A stretch of 33,508 nucleotides of DNA from Anaerolineae bacterium (GCA_022013685.1 JAKLPV010000052.1:1-33508); one strand, 5' to 3'; shown: positions 16,100 through 25,066, counted from the stretch's first letter. Notes: generated by a model not told the origin, from the sequence alone. Program-made: numbers and translations.

Positions 16100-16855
16100 T
16101 CACTCTCGATTTGGATAGCTGACGGACACCAGACACAGGCCGTGCGCCGGAGCCAGGCCGGCCGGAAGACGTTCTCCCGAAGACCTGCCAGCCACTACAT
16201 CGGCCAGGGTTTGCGCTGAAAGGCGTCCCTGGGCCGCAGCCACCTGAATAAAGGTCATACGTCGCACCATGCGGTAGAGAAAAGCTTCGGCTTGCACCGT
16301 AAAGCGTAACTCGTCATCATGGATCTGCCACTCCGCCTGTTGGATCGTTCGCACGGTTGTGCTTTCGGGCCGGGGCGGGGTACCGAATGGAGCAAAATCA
16401 TGCGTCCCAAGCAACAGGCTGGCGGCTTCGCGCAAGGCTTCGACTTCCAGCGGGGGCCAGATTCTCCAGGCATAACGTTCCCTGAGCGGGTCGCGCGCCG
16501 CCTGGAAGAATAAGCGGTAAACATAGCAGCGCGCAATCGCATCGAAACGGGGGTGAAAGGCGTCGGTGGTAAGCGTCACATGGCTGGCGGCCATATCGCG
16601 CGGAAGTTGGCTATTTAGCGCATCCAGCAATTCAGCCGGGGAGTGCTTCCAGTTGTCAAAATCCAACGCGGCAACCTGGCCGCTGGCATGGACACCGGTA
16701 TCGGTGCGACCGGCAAGCAGGACAGAACGTCCGACCCAACCGATGCGCCGCAGGGCGGTTTCGAGTTCGCCCTGTACCGTGCGTGCCTTCGCCTGGCGCT
16801 GGCTTCCGTAGAAGCCTGTGCCGTCGTAAGCGAGAATGATTTGGTAACGTGCCAT
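16100..16855 (-). CDS. truA: tRNA pseudouridine(38-40) synthase TruA
   Basis: The protein has 251 residues. Catalytic aspartate D52 lies in GRTDTGVHA, and the N-terminus IILAYDGTGFYGSQRQ and the C-terminal FLYRMVRRM are typical. The enzyme isomerises uridines 38-40 in the anticodon arm of many tRNAs. It sits between rplQ (43-nt gap) and rplM, a common location in bacteria whose alpha and L13-S9 operons are joined. No SD stronger than a distant GGGG-type purine run was seen. Confidence 0.96.
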   Translation of the reverse strand: MARYQIILAYDGTGFYGSQRQAKARTVQGELETALRRIGWVGRSVLLAGRTDTGVHASGQVAALDFDNWKHSPAELLDALNSQLPRDMAASHVTLTTDAFHPRFDAIARCYVYRLFFQAARDPLRERYAWRIWPPLEVEALREAASLLLGTHDFAPFGTPPRPESTTVRTIQQAEWQIHDDELRFTVQAEAFLYRMVRRMTFIQVAAAQGRLSAQTLADVVAGRSSGERLPAGLAPAHGLCLVSVSYPNRE

Positions 16856-16898
16856 TGTTCGAGAGCAAGGACGCGGTAAGCGCCCCTGTCACTCTGGT

Positions 16899-17279
16899 CT
16901 ACTCTTCAACGAGTTCGAGCATTACCATCTGGGCCGCATCGCCGAGGCGTGGGCCAAGTTTGAGCATACGGGTATAACCACCGGGACGTTCGGCAAAGCG
17001 CGGGGCAATTTCGTCGAACAATTTCTGCACGACTTCATTACCGCCACCCAAACGGGCAGCAATAAGGCGGCGCGCATAAACTTTACGCGAATCTTCGGCT
17101 TCAGCCGAGCGGCGCGCAATCGTGATCATACGCTCAGCCTCGCCACGAATGGCTTCGGCTTTGGCGCGCGTGGTCGTAATACGCTCGTGTGTGAATAGTT
17201 GTTTGATAAGGGTGCGCCGCAGGGCAATACGCGCGCCCTTGCTGCGTCCAAGTCTGTAACCTGCTACCTGATGTCGCAT
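16899..17279 (-). CDS. rplQ: 50S ribosomal protein L17
   Basis: The protein has 126 residues. The N-terminus MRHQVAGYRLGRSKGAR, then LIKQLFTHERITTTRAKA and GGYTRMLKLGPRLGDAA are diagnostic. L17 sits near the exit tunnel of the 50S subunit. It starts 6 nt after the rpoA stop, the standard alpha-operon ending. Confidence 0.97.
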   Translation of the reverse strand: MRHQVAGYRLGRSKGARIALRRTLIKQLFTHERITTTRAKAEAIRGEAERMITIARRSAEAEDSRKVYARRLIAARLGGGNEVVQKLFDEIAPRFAERPGGYTRMLKLGPRLGDAAQMVMLELVEE

Positions 17280-17285
17280 TTCAAC

Positions 17286-18254
17286 TTACTCCGCGTTATT
17301 TGTTTGGTCTCGCATAAAGCCTTTTTCGCGCATTTTGTCACGCAATTCATCCAGGCTCTTTTCACCGAAATTACGTATGGACATGACGGCTTGCTCACCC
17401 TTCTCAAGCAAGTCCAACACATCGCCAACGGTGGTGATGCCGGTACGTTTTAGCGAGTTGAAAACGCGCACCGACAAATCCAGGGCTTCAACGGGTGTTT
17501 CAGCCATCTCTGTGCTCAAGCGTGTGCCAGAAACTTCCTGTTCCACGACGATTGAGAGTGTCTCTTCGCTGATGCCTGCAATAAAACGCAGGTGCTCGAT
17601 CATGATTTTGGCAGCGGTCGAGAGCGCCTTTTCGGGGGCAACCGTTCCATCTGTCCAAATTTCAAGCATCAGCTTGTCATAGTTTGTGCTCTGACCAACG
17701 CGAGCGTTCGAGACTTCCCAGTTGACACGTCTTACCGGGCTGAAAATCGCATCCACGGGCAGTTCACCGATTGGTAAATGACCAGAACGCTCATTGGCAG
17801 GCGAATAACCGCGGCCTCGCTCAACTGTCATTTCGATATCAAGGCGCGTCTTTGGATCGTCAACCGTAAAAAGGTACAAGTCCGGGTTGATTACATCCAC
17901 TTCAGAGGGCGCAATGATATCGGCACCGGTAACCATGCCTTCGCCGCGCACTTCAAGGTGCATACGGGTCGATTCAACGCCATTTAGCTTCAAACGCAAC
18001 TGCTTGACTTGAAGCATAACTTGAATTACATCCTCGCGCACGCCAGGGATGTCGCTAAACTCATGCAAGACATCCGAAACACGAACCGAGGTAATTGCAG
18101 CGCCATCCAGCGAGGAGAGCAACACACGGCGCAGAGTATTGCCAACAGTGTTACCATAGCCACGTTCGAGCGGGCCGATGATAAATTTTCCGTAATTTCG
18201 AGCTTCTGCTTCGCGCTCGATCTTCGGCATGACCATATTTATTAGACCGGTCAC
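17286..18254 (-). CDS. rpoA: DNA-directed RNA polymerase subunit alpha
   Basis: The protein has 322 residues. The N-terminal dimerisation domain (about 1-235) holds LERGYGNTVGNTLRRVLLSS, and the C-terminal domain (about 250-315) holds SVRVFNSLKRTGITTVGDV and IRNFGEKSLDELRDK, with the helix-hairpin-helix that contacts UP elements and regulators. The GTG at 18254 has GGGAGAGG six bases upstream, so it is preferred to the in-frame ATGs at 18236 and 18230. A 67-nt gap separates it from rpsD, with no clear hairpin. Confidence 0.96.
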   Translation of the reverse strand: MTGLINMVMPKIEREAEARNYGKFIIGPLERGYGNTVGNTLRRVLLSSLDGAAITSVRVSDVLHEFSDIPGVREDVIQVMLQVKQLRLKLNGVESTRMHLEVRGEGMVTGADIIAPSEVDVINPDLYLFTVDDPKTRLDIEMTVERGRGYSPANERSGHLPIGELPVDAIFSPVRRVNWEVSNARVGQSTNYDKLMLEIWTDGTVAPEKALSTAAKIMIEHLRFIAGISEETLSIVVEQEVSGTRLSTEMAETPVEALDLSVRVFNSLKRTGITTVGDVLDLLEKGEQAVMSIRNFGEKSLDELRDKMREKGFMRDQTNNAE

Positions 18255-18321
18255 AGTTCACCTCTCCCTTGTTTAGAAAGACGGCATAAACCGCCCACAA
18301 TATTGAGACCGCCGAAGCACA

Positions 18322-18969
18322 TTAACGTGAGTAGTACTCAACGATAAGCTGTTCGTCCAGACTGCCGTCAATTTCAGCGCGCTCAGGCAAACGCTGTAGA
18401 GTACCAACCAGATTGCTTACGTCACGATTCAACCAGGCAGGAAATGTGCGCGACCCGGCATCAGTCATCAATTGCTTGAAATAGGAAATCTGACGTGAAC
18501 CTTCGCGAACCTGCAAGGCATCCCCAGGAGCCAAAAGCATCGAGGGAACATCTGTGCGGCGGCCATTGACGGTAAAGTGGCCATGCGTCACCAGCAAGCG
18601 CGCCTGGGCACGGCTGGAAGCAAAACCAAGCCGATAGACGATGTTATCCATGCGAGATTCGAGAATCTGCAAGAGATTAAGACCAGTCAGGCCGTGCCGT
18701 CCGCGTGCAGTTTCGTAATAGCGGCGGAACTGACGTTCCAGCACACCATAGACGCGACGAGCGCGCTGTTTGGCGCGCAGCTGGCGACCATAGTCCGATT
18801 CGCGACCCATGCCGCCCCGGCCTCTGCCACCAGATTTGCCATGCTGACCAGGGGCGAAGCTGCGGCGCTGGAAAGCGCACTTCGGAGTAAAGCAACGATC
18901 GCCCTTGAGAAATAATTTTTCACCTTCACGCCGGCATAGTTTACATACCGGACCAATATACTTTGCCAT
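18322..18969 (-). CDS. rpsD: 30S ribosomal protein S4, zinc-ligand form
   Basis: The protein has 215 residues. It starts MAKYIGPVCKLCRREG, and C9, C12, C26 and C31 form the C+ zinc site of one S4 lineage. The S4 RNA-binding domain follows (about residue 105 onward: LESRMDNIVYRLGFASSRAQ). S4 nucleates 30S assembly and in some bacteria represses its own operon. The ATG at 18969 has GGAGAGG upstream; an in-frame start at 19026 lies inside rpsK and is rejected. Confidence 0.97.
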   Translation of the reverse strand: MAKYIGPVCKLCRREGEKLFLKGDRCFTPKCAFQRRSFAPGQHGKSGGRGRGGMGRESDYGRQLRAKQRARRVYGVLERQFRRYYETARGRHGLTGLNLLQILESRMDNIVYRLGFASSRAQARLLVTHGHFTVNGRRTDVPSMLLAPGDALQVREGSRQISYFKQLMTDAGSRTFPAWLNRDVSNLVGTLQRLPERAEIDGSLDEQLIVEYYSR

Positions 18970-18995
18970 ATTTGTCTTACCTCTCCAACAACAAA

Positions 18996-19400
18996 TTAAA
19001 CGCGGCGTTTCTTCGGAGGACGGCACCCATTATGAGGAATGGGGGTCGTATCCACGATGGAACGGACTTTAATGCCCATGGACTGGACTGCACGGATTGC
19101 CGACTCGCGGCCAGGACCGGGGCCTTTGACTATCAAATCGGCTTCCTGCATGCCCATTTGCTGGGCGGCTTTAATGGCCTGTTCAGCAGCCAGGCGTGCA
19201 GCAAATGGGGTGCTTTTGCGGGAGCCTTTGAAGCCAGCCGAACCAGCCGAACCCCAAGTCACCGTGTTGCCAGAAGAATCTGTAACCGTGATAATGGTGT
19301 TGTTGAACGAGGCAAAAATGTGAACCTGCCCCGAAGATAAGGTGCGTTTGGTTTTTTTTGCGCCACCGGAGCGGCGCGCCTGACGTACGCTTTGTGCCAT
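18996..19400 (-). CDS. rpsK: 30S ribosomal protein S11
   Basis: The protein has 134 residues. It holds [28 protein letters not shown] and the C-terminal [18 protein letters not shown], all diagnostic. S11 lines the platform of the 30S subunit near the mRNA exit. It is 23 nt downstream of rpsM and 26 nt upstream of rpsD. Confidence 0.97.
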   Translation of the reverse strand: MAQSVRQARRSGGAKKTKRTLSSGQVHIFASFNNTIITVTDSSGNTVTWGSAGSAGFKGSRKSTPFAARLAAEQAIKAAQQMGMQEADLIVKGPGPGRESAIRAVQSMGIKVRSIVDTTPIPHNGCRPPKKRRV

Positions 19401-19423
19401 AAGTCTTTATAACCTCGTTGAAA

Positions 19424-19810
19424 TTACTTCTTGGTACCGCGACGGCGACCACGACCGGCCACAGTCTTCTTGGGGCCTTTGCGAGTACGCGCATTCGTGC
19501 GGGTGCGCTGCCCATTGGTGGGCAGGTTACGGCGATGTCGCATTCCACGATAACAACCAATTTCAATTAAACGCTTGATATTCAGTTGTTCCTGACGGCG
19601 CAAGTCACCTTCAACAATGAAATTCTGAGTGATGAACTCGCGCAAGGCAGCGACTTCAGTCTCAGTCAGATCCTTGATACGCGTATCAGGGTTGATTTTT
19701 GTACTCGCCAGGATCTTCTTGGAACGAGTCGGGCCAATCCCAAACAAATAGGTCAGGCCAATTTCAACGCGCTTGTTGCGCGGCAGGTCAATACCTTCGA
19801 TTCTTGCCAT
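19424..19810 (-). CDS. rpsM: 30S ribosomal protein S13
   Basis: The protein has 128 residues. It begins [20 protein letters not shown] and holds [30 protein letters not shown] and a lysine/arginine-rich tail that reaches tRNA in the P and A sites. It is 5 nt downstream of rpmJ, as expected in the alpha operon. Confidence 0.97.
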   Translation of the reverse strand: MARIEGIDLPRNKRVEIGLTYLFGIGPTRSKKILASTKINPDTRIKDLTETEVAALREFITQNFIVEGDLRRQEQLNIKRLIEIGCYRGMRHRRNLPTNGQRTRTNARTRKGPKKTVAGRGRRRGTKK

Positions 19811-19815
19811 ATTCT

Positions 19816-19929
19816 TTACCCTTGTCGCTGCTTATGCTTGGGATTTTCGCAGATGATATACAATCTGCCGCTACGCTTAACAACTTTGCACTTTGCGCAG
19901 CGTTTACGGATGGAAGGTGCTACTTTCAT
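19816..19929 (-). CDS. rpmJ: 50S ribosomal protein L36
   Basis: This 37-residue protein reads [20 protein letters not shown] at the start and ends [11 protein letters not shown]11, C14, C27 and H32 are the zinc ligands of the C+ form. AAGGAG lies nine bases before the ATG at 19929. It is the first gene after the internal promoter at 19985-20013; infA, which usually precedes it, is missing. Confidence 0.96.
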   Translation of the reverse strand: MKVAPSIRKRCAKCKVVKRSGRLYIICENPKHKQRQG

Positions 19930-19950
19930 GAGTGCTTTTCTCCTTACTTA

Positions 19951-19966
19951 TGACACTTTCGTGTCA
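19951..19966. promoter_or_regulatory. Short hairpin in the rpmJ leader
   Basis: TGACAC (19951-19956) pairs perfectly with GTGTCA (19961-19966) over a TTTC loop; on the transcript the loop is GAAA, a stable GNRA-type tetraloop. It lies in the leader, just upstream of AAGGAG. A role in translational control of the alpha-operon genes is possible but not shown. Confidence 0.5.
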
Positions 19967-19984
19967 GGTGCAATCAAATTCTTG

Positions 19985-20013
19985 ATTATACTTGCTTACG
20001 CTTATTTCGTCCA
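19985..20013 (-). promoter_or_regulatory. Internal promoter for the rpmJ-rpsI part of the array
   Basis: On the minus strand TGGACG (20008-20013, four of six matches to TTGACA) and a perfect TATAAT (19985-19990) are 17 nt apart. It lies in the 135-nt gap between map and rpmJ. RNA would start about 50 nt before the rpmJ ATG. Confidence 0.65.
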
Positions 20014-20064
20014 GACACAAATCTGGCGCAGGCTTTGGCGGACAGAACGCAACAAAACAACGGG

Positions 20065-20835
20065 TCAGAGGACAGTCAGGAGAAGAGGCTCCCCTTCGGT
20101 AACCGCCACACTATGTTCAAAGTGGGCAGTCAGTGACCCATCAGCAGAAACAACCGTCCATTTATCTGCTGCTACTTTGGTGCGGTGGGTTCCCACCAAC
20201 ACCATTGGTTCCAATGCTATAACCATGCCTGTGCGCAAGGGAATGCCAGTTGCGGGTTTTCCGTAATTTGGCACCTGTGGTCCTTCGTGCATGGTTTGCC
20301 CAACCCCATGGCCTGTGTACTCACGTGTCACGTGATAGCCGTGGCTTTCAACAAACTGCTGTATTGCCGCAGAGATGTCGCCGGTGCGTTTTCCGACGCG
20401 CATTTGGGCAATACCCACAAAAAGCGCCTGTTCAGTAACATCAAGCAATTTCTGTGCTTTTGCAGAGATTACTCCCACCCCTGCGGTAAAGGCTGAGTCT
20501 GCAACGTAACCTTCAAAAAAGGTGCCACAATCTATCGAGATGATGTCGCCTTCTTTGAGTTTACGCTGCTGGCTTGGTATTCCATGTACCAGCTCATGAT
20601 TAATGCTGGTAGTGATGGAATTCGGAAAGGGCGGATGCCCGTAGCCTTTGAAGGGTGAGACAGCCCCGTGCTTCTTGAGTACTTCCTCGGCAGCCGCGTC
20701 GAGGTCAGCAGTCGAAACACCTGGTTTCAAGAGTTCGCGGATCGCAGCATGTACAGTGGCATTGATACGTCCGGCTTCGCGCATGATGGCGATTTCTACC
20801 GGATTTTTCAAGGTGATTTCACGATCCCAGGTCAT
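20065..20835 (-). CDS. map: Methionine aminopeptidase, type I
   Basis: The protein has 256 residues. All residues of the family are in place: H84 (HGIP), D102, D113, H176 (GHGVGQ), E209 and E240, the dinuclear metal site that removes N-terminal methionine from nascent proteins. There is no N-terminal zinc-finger extension, consistent with type Ia. It is 14 nt after adk. The start has only AGG nearby as ribosome site. The downstream gap lacks infA. Confidence 0.96.
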   Translation of the reverse strand: MTWDREITLKNPVEIAIMREAGRINATVHAAIRELLKPGVSTADLDAAAEEVLKKHGAVSPFKGYGHPPFPNSITTSINHELVHGIPSQQRKLKEGDIISIDCGTFFEGYVADSAFTAGVGVISAKAQKLLDVTEQALFVGIAQMRVGKRTGDISAAIQQFVESHGYHVTREYTGHGVGQTMHEGPQVPNYGKPATGIPLRTGMVIALEPMVLVGTHRTKVAADKWTVVSADGSLTAHFEHSVAVTEGEPLLLTVL

Positions 20836-20849
20836 TTTTTAGCCTAAAA

Positions 20850-21518
20850 CTACTTTCCTTCAACGGGTTTGCCGAGAGCGGAAAGCAGTTGCTTGCTCAC
20901 TTCCTCGATAGGCGCAAACCCATTAATTTGTACCAAGACACCCCGTTCTTTGTAGTAGTCGATCAGGGGAGTGGTCTGTTTCAAATAGACTTCGATCCGA
21001 TGAGTAACAGTCTCGGCCTTGTCGTCGTCACGTTGGTAAAGTTCAGATCCATCGATATCGCAGAATCCAACTTGCTTGGGCGGGTTGAACTTGTCGTGAT
21101 AAACATGGCCGCCCATGGCGCGGCATGTCCATCGCCCGGCAAGGCGTTTGATGAGAACATTTTGCGGGGCAGAAATGAAAGGTACCAAATCCACCTTACC
21201 ATTGAAGCCCTTGAGCATTTTACACAGTGCATCTGCTTGCGCAGGCGTACGAGGAAAGCCATCCAAAATTGCGCCGTTGTCACAATCAGGGCGGGAAAAT
21301 CTGTCTCGAATCATCTCGATTGTCAGGTCATCCGGAACCAACTCACCCTGATGGATATAGGTCTGGGCTAACTTACCCAACTCTGTGTTGTTTTTAATGT
21401 TCTCACGGAAGATGTCTCCCGAAGAGATGTGCGGCAGGCCAAATTTTTCGGCCAGAACCTTCGCCTGCGTGCCTTTTCCCGCTCCGGGAGGGCCAAGCAG
21501 TACGATATAAGTTGGCAT
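20850..21518 (-). CDS. adk: Adenylate kinase, long form with altered LID metal site
   Basis: The protein has 222 residues. The P-loop is GPPGAGKGT (9-17), the AMP-binding segment includes SSGDIFR and DGFPRT (86-91), and the LID spans about 126-164. Typical zinc LIDs have Cys-x2-Cys...Cys-x2-Cys/Asp. Here the four positions are C132, M135, C153 and D156, so one cysteine is replaced by methionine; metal binding is doubtful. The enzyme interconverts ATP+AMP and 2 ADP. Gene order secY-adk-map is conserved. Confidence 0.96.
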   Translation of the reverse strand: MPTYIVLLGPPGAGKGTQAKVLAEKFGLPHISSGDIFRENIKNNTELGKLAQTYIHQGELVPDDLTIEMIRDRFSRPDCDNGAILDGFPRTPAQADALCKMLKGFNGKVDLVPFISAPQNVLIKRLAGRWTCRAMGGHVYHDKFNPPKQVGFCDIDGSELYQRDDDKAETVTHRIEVYLKQTTPLIDYYKERGVLVQINGFAPIEEVSKQLLSALGKPVEGK

Positions 21519-21532
21519 TAAGCACCTCGCGC

Positions 21533-22912
21533 TTATCGAACCAGGATTGAGTCTTGGTAACCGTGCAACTTCAATTCTGCATCAATCACAGAGAAAGTGT
21601 CACGAACAACGCCAACCACAATCAATAAGCCTGAAGATGAAGCCAGGAACAGGCTCGAAGAAGAACCCAGGCCGCCGCCAATTCCAACGGCCTCTAAGAA
21701 CAGGCTGACAAGAAAGGGCAATACAGCAACCAAACCCAAGAATAAAGCGCCCGGCAAGGTAATGCGACGTTGCACTTTGCTGAGGTAATCCTGAGTCTTT
21801 TTACCGCGTTCCACACCCGGAATCTGAGCGCCTGCCTTCTTCAGATTGTCACCATAATTTTGCTGAGTGAACAAAACATCGGTGTAGAAGAAGGAGAAGA
21901 TGACAACCATCAAGAAATAGATGATCCAGTAGGCAGAGTTGTTGGGCGAGAATGTAGTCTGAGTTCCAATCGCAATTTGCCGGATAGTCTCGTTCGTATT
22001 GTTCAGGAACCAGGAAGAGAGGATAGCCGGAAATTGTAAGATGGCGCTGGCAAAGATGAGCGGGATCATACCAGCCATGTTAACCATCAGTGGTAGCGAA
22101 GCCTTAACCGGCATCGACATGCGATTGCCAACCCGACGGCCAGGATACATGACAGGCACAAACCTGCGCCCTTGTTGAACATAAACGATGGCAAAAATCG
22201 TTGCCAGAATAACCACAACCATTAAGACCAGCAAGAAGTAACGATTTTGTTCGTCAGCAAAAATCTGGAGCAAGTTTGCCGGCATCTGCGAAACAATGCC
22301 AGCGAAAATAACCAGGGAAAGACCTTGCTTGCGAATACCATACTCAGAAATCAACTCACCGATCCAGATGGCGAACATCGTCCCGGCGACCATGCTGATA
22401 AGCGCGGTCAGGGAAGGGATAATTTGGGGGCCAGAAAAACCAAAATCAAGGACAGGCTTGTTAATGGCAGGGCTGGAGAGGGTCAACTGGTTGAAGATGT
22501 TAATCTGTCCAAAGGCAGAAAGTGCAGCCATCGGTACCACCAAGTAATAGGTGGTGCGCTCCATCCATTTGCGGCCTTCCGTTGGGTTCTCCTGCATGCG
22601 TTTCTGCAAGGAAGGAATAATCGGGATCAACAACTGGAGAATGATCTGGGCAGTGATGTAAGGATAGACACCCATTGAAAGGATGGAAAAGTTAGAAATC
22701 GTGCCGCCAGAAAGCAGATTCAAGAACTGGACAAAATTGCCCTGGGTCGAGATCAACTGCTTCAGTTGCGCAAGCACTGTGACATCAATACCGGGAGCCG
22801 GGACATTGGCCGCCAAGCGATAAATCGCCAGCAAACCAAGTGTCACCAGCAACATCCGGCGGATGTCTTCCGATTTCCACAGGTAGCGCCAGGCCAACCA
22901 TGTGTTTTTCAT
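21533..22912 (-). CDS. secY: Protein translocase subunit SecY
   Basis: The protein has 459 residues and about ten transmembrane helices. The plug region reads NLLSGGTISNFSILSMGVYP, followed by TAQIILQLL; the cytoplasmic loop before helix 7 reads VPVMYPGRRVGNRM, and VNMAGMIPLIFA and AELKLHGYQDSILVR mark the C-terminal half. SecY is the pore through which pre-proteins leave the cytoplasm. It is 12 nt downstream of rplO, the canonical spc-operon position. Confidence 0.97.
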   Translation of the reverse strand: MKNTWLAWRYLWKSEDIRRMLLVTLGLLAIYRLAANVPAPGIDVTVLAQLKQLISTQGNFVQFLNLLSGGTISNFSILSMGVYPYITAQIILQLLIPIIPSLQKRMQENPTEGRKWMERTTYYLVVPMAALSAFGQINIFNQLTLSSPAINKPVLDFGFSGPQIIPSLTALISMVAGTMFAIWIGELISEYGIRKQGLSLVIFAGIVSQMPANLLQIFADEQNRYFLLVLMVVVILATIFAIVYVQQGRRFVPVMYPGRRVGNRMSMPVKASLPLMVNMAGMIPLIFASAILQFPAILSSWFLNNTNETIRQIAIGTQTTFSPNNSAYWIIYFLMVVIFSFFYTDVLFTQQNYGDNLKKAGAQIPGVERGKKTQDYLSKVQRRITLPGALFLGLVAVLPFLVSLFLEAVGIGGGLGSSSSLFLASSSGLLIVVGVVRDTFSVIDAELKLHGYQDSILVR

Positions 22913-22924
22913 AGAAAAGTCTCC

Positions 22925-23380
22925 TTAGGCGATGAATTCGACAGAGCCGCCAGCAGCTTCAATCTTGCTTTTGGCGCCAGCGCTCACGCGATGAACGCGC
23001 ACTTTCAACGGGACTGTCACTTCGCCACGCCCCAAGATGACCACTGGATTACGCGCATCGCGCAACAGGCGGGCCGCATCCAAGGCTTCAGGGCTGACTT
23101 CTTCGTTGGCCTTAAAGGCTTCAGAGAGTTGATCAAGGTTGATTTCATTGTACTCAACCGTGTTGGGCGGGGTGAACCCCTCACCGCGCATGAAAGGCAG
23201 GCGGCGATAGAAAGGCAGGTTGCCACCCTGGCGGTACAAATGGCCGCCCTGGCCGGAACGAGAGCCTTCGCCTTTGGTACCGCGACCGGCAGTTTTACCC
23301 TGGCCGGCAGAGATACCACGCCCCACGCGTTTGCGGTTCTTCTTAGAACCCGGATTGGGGATTAGATCGTGGAGTTTCAT
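22925..23380 (-). CDS. rplO: 50S ribosomal protein L15
   Basis: The protein has 151 residues. The glycine-rich N-terminal extension that threads into 23S rRNA is present (KKNRKRVGRGISAGQGKTAG, RSGQGGHLYRQGGNLPFYRR), followed by a compact C-terminal domain ending AAGGSVEFIA. It is 8 nt after rpmD. Confidence 0.97.
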   Translation of the reverse strand: MKLHDLIPNPGSKKNRKRVGRGISAGQGKTAGRGTKGEGSRSGQGGHLYRQGGNLPFYRRLPFMRGEGFTPPNTVEYNEINLDQLSEAFKANEEVSPEALDAARLLRDARNPVVILGRGEVTVPLKVRVHRVSAGAKSKIEAAGGSVEFIA

Positions 23381-23388
23381 TGCGTCTC

Positions 23389-23583
23389 CTACTCGTCAAT
23401 CCGAATGAGATGAATAATTTTTTTGAGCATCCCACGTAAAACGGGGGTATCTTCATGCTCAACAGTAAAGTTCATACGGCGCAAACCAAGCGCCTTAACT
23501 GTGCGTTTCTGCGGCTCGGGAAACCCGATTGAGCTTTTGACCAGCGTCACGCGTACAGTTTTCTTTTCAGTTTTCTTAGCCAT
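23389..23583 (-). CDS. rpmD: 50S ribosomal protein L30
   Basis: The protein has 64 residues. VRVTLVKSSIGFPEPQKRTV and ALGLRRMNFTVEHEDTPVLR, followed by GML, are diagnostic. Its first eight bases overlap the end of rpsE (23576-23583), suggesting coupled translation. Confidence 0.96.
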   Translation of the reverse strand: MAKKTEKKTVRVTLVKSSIGFPEPQKRTVKALGLRRMNFTVEHEDTPVLRGMLKKIIHLIRIDE

Positions 23584-24118
23584 TCTTCCTCCGTCGCTCC
23601 CAGAAAGGCATCAACTCTTCGACCGGTTTACCGCGTCGGGCGGCTTCGACAGCCGGAGACTTGAGTCCATCAAGGGCGCTAAAGGTTGCCATCACGCTGT
23701 TGAGCACATTGGAGCCGCCCAGCGATTTGGTCAGGATGTCACGCACACCAGCTGCTTCCAGCACAGCGCGCACACCACCAGCGGCGATAACGCCGGTACC
23801 TTGCGAAGCAGGCTTGAGCAAAATGCGTGAACCACCGACCCTGCCCAAAACTTCATGGGGAATGGTCGTGCCCATAATGGCAACATGGCGCATATCCTTG
23901 CGGGCGCGTTCTGTAGCCTTGCGCATGGCATCAGGCACAGCATTGGCTTTCCCAATACCCATGCCAACCTTACCTTTGTTGTCACCGATCACAACGGTCA
24001 CACGGAATTGAAAGCGGCGGCCACCTTTTACCACTTTGGCGACACGCGCAATTTCAATAACGCGCTCATCGAATTCTGGTGCTTCTTGTTCAAATACCTT
24101 TTTTTCGTAGTCCGACAT
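23576..24118 (-). CDS. rpsE: 30S ribosomal protein S5
   Basis: The protein has 180 residues. It contains VVKGGRRFQFRVTVVIGDNK followed by GKVGMGIGKA, and SRILLKPASQGTGVIAGG-type residues (here GVIAAGGVRAVLEAAGVRDI). S5 shapes the mRNA entry site and decoding accuracy. The C-terminal PVEELMPFWERRRKNG is typical for a bacterial S5 tail. Confidence 0.97.
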   Translation of the reverse strand: MSDYEKKVFEQEAPEFDERVIEIARVAKVVKGGRRFQFRVTVVIGDNKGKVGMGIGKANAVPDAMRKATERARKDMRHVAIMGTTIPHEVLGRVGGSRILLKPASQGTGVIAAGGVRAVLEAAGVRDILTKSLGGSNVLNSVMATFSALDGLKSPAVEAARRGKPVEELMPFWERRRKNG

Positions 24119-24136
24119 AGTCGTTCTCCATCCAGC

Positions 24137-24502
24137 CTAAAAGTCCAGGCCGCCTTCGCGCGCGCCATCAGCCAGGGCTTTCACGCGGCCCATGTAACGG
24201 AAACCACCGCGGTCAAAAACGACCGTCGCAATTCCCTTGTCTTTGGCACGTTCAGCAACCGCTTTGCCAACTGCACGAGCCTGTTCGATTTTCTTAAGGC
24301 CGTTCAATTTAGTGCGCAGTTCAGCGTCAATCGAGGATGCCGAGACCAGGGTATGCCCTTCGATATCATCTATCACTTGGGCATAAATATCATTTAGACT
24401 GCGGAAAACGCACAAACGAGGGCGTTCAGGGGTGCCAAAAACACTTTTGCGCACCCGAATATGCCTTCGAACACGTGCCGCAGAACGGGATTTGTTCGCC
24501 AT
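24137..24502 (-). CDS. rplR: 50S ribosomal protein L18
   Basis: The protein has 121 residues. [37 protein letters not shown] and [20 protein letters not shown] are diagnostic. L18 binds 5S rRNA with L5. It is 3 nt downstream of rplF. Confidence 0.97.
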   Translation of the reverse strand: MANKSRSAARVRRHIRVRKSVFGTPERPRLCVFRSLNDIYAQVIDDIEGHTLVSASSIDAELRTKLNGLKKIEQARAVGKAVAERAKDKGIATVVFDRGGFRYMGRVKALADGAREGGLDF

Positions 24503-24505
24503 ATC

Positions 24506-25054
24506 TTACTTCTTCCCTTTCCCAGATTTACCGGCCTTACGGCGAATTTTCTCGCCGAGATAGTGCAAGCCTTTGCCCAGGTACGGTTCTACAGGACGTA
24601 CTTTGCGAATATTAGCCGCTACCTGACCAACCATTTCTTTGTCGTAGCCCATCACCTTAATCTGGCGGAGTTTGACATCAACATCAAAGGAGATACCTTC
24701 GACAGGTTCAACCTTGATCGGATGCGAAAAACCCATGTGGAGTACGAGGGTGGTGCCGCTCATTTCAGCGCGATATCCCACACCATCCCACTCCAGGATA
24801 GTGACAAAACCGGCGCTTACGCCGTGAATCATATTGTGTAAAACAGCCCGTGTTGTCCCATGCAGGGCGCGTTCGGCAGGGGCATCAGAGCGACGAGTAA
24901 CGGCGATTTCGGGACCATCGAAAGCAATACCAATCAACGGAGAAAACTCACGCTGAAGTTCGCCTTTGGGGCCCTTCACCTTTACCTGATAACCCTTGAT
25001 ATCTACCTGCACACCAGCGGGGACAGTGATAGGCATGCGTCCTATGCGAGACAC
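24506..25054 (-). CDS. rplF: 50S ribosomal protein L6
   Basis: The protein has 182 residues, begins SRIGRMPITVPAGVQVDI and holds VEPYLGKGLHYLGEKIRRKA near the end, the 23S rRNA contact. It starts at a GTG (25054) with AAGGAGG six bases upstream; this fits length and family N-terminus. L6 stabilises the factor-binding region of the 50S subunit. Confidence 0.97.
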   Translation of the reverse strand: MSRIGRMPITVPAGVQVDIKGYQVKVKGPKGELQREFSPLIGIAFDGPEIAVTRRSDAPAERALHGTTRAVLHNMIHGVSAGFVTILEWDGVGYRAEMSGTTLVLHMGFSHPIKVEPVEGISFDVDVKLRQIKVMGYDKEMVGQVAANIRKVRPVEPYLGKGLHYLGEKIRRKAGKSGKGKK

Positions 25055-25066
25055 AGTACCACCTCC

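Noticed and set aside
18970..19026. N-terminal extension of S4
   Set aside because: It lies inside rpsK; MAKYIGPVC is the family start and has GGAGAGG upstream.
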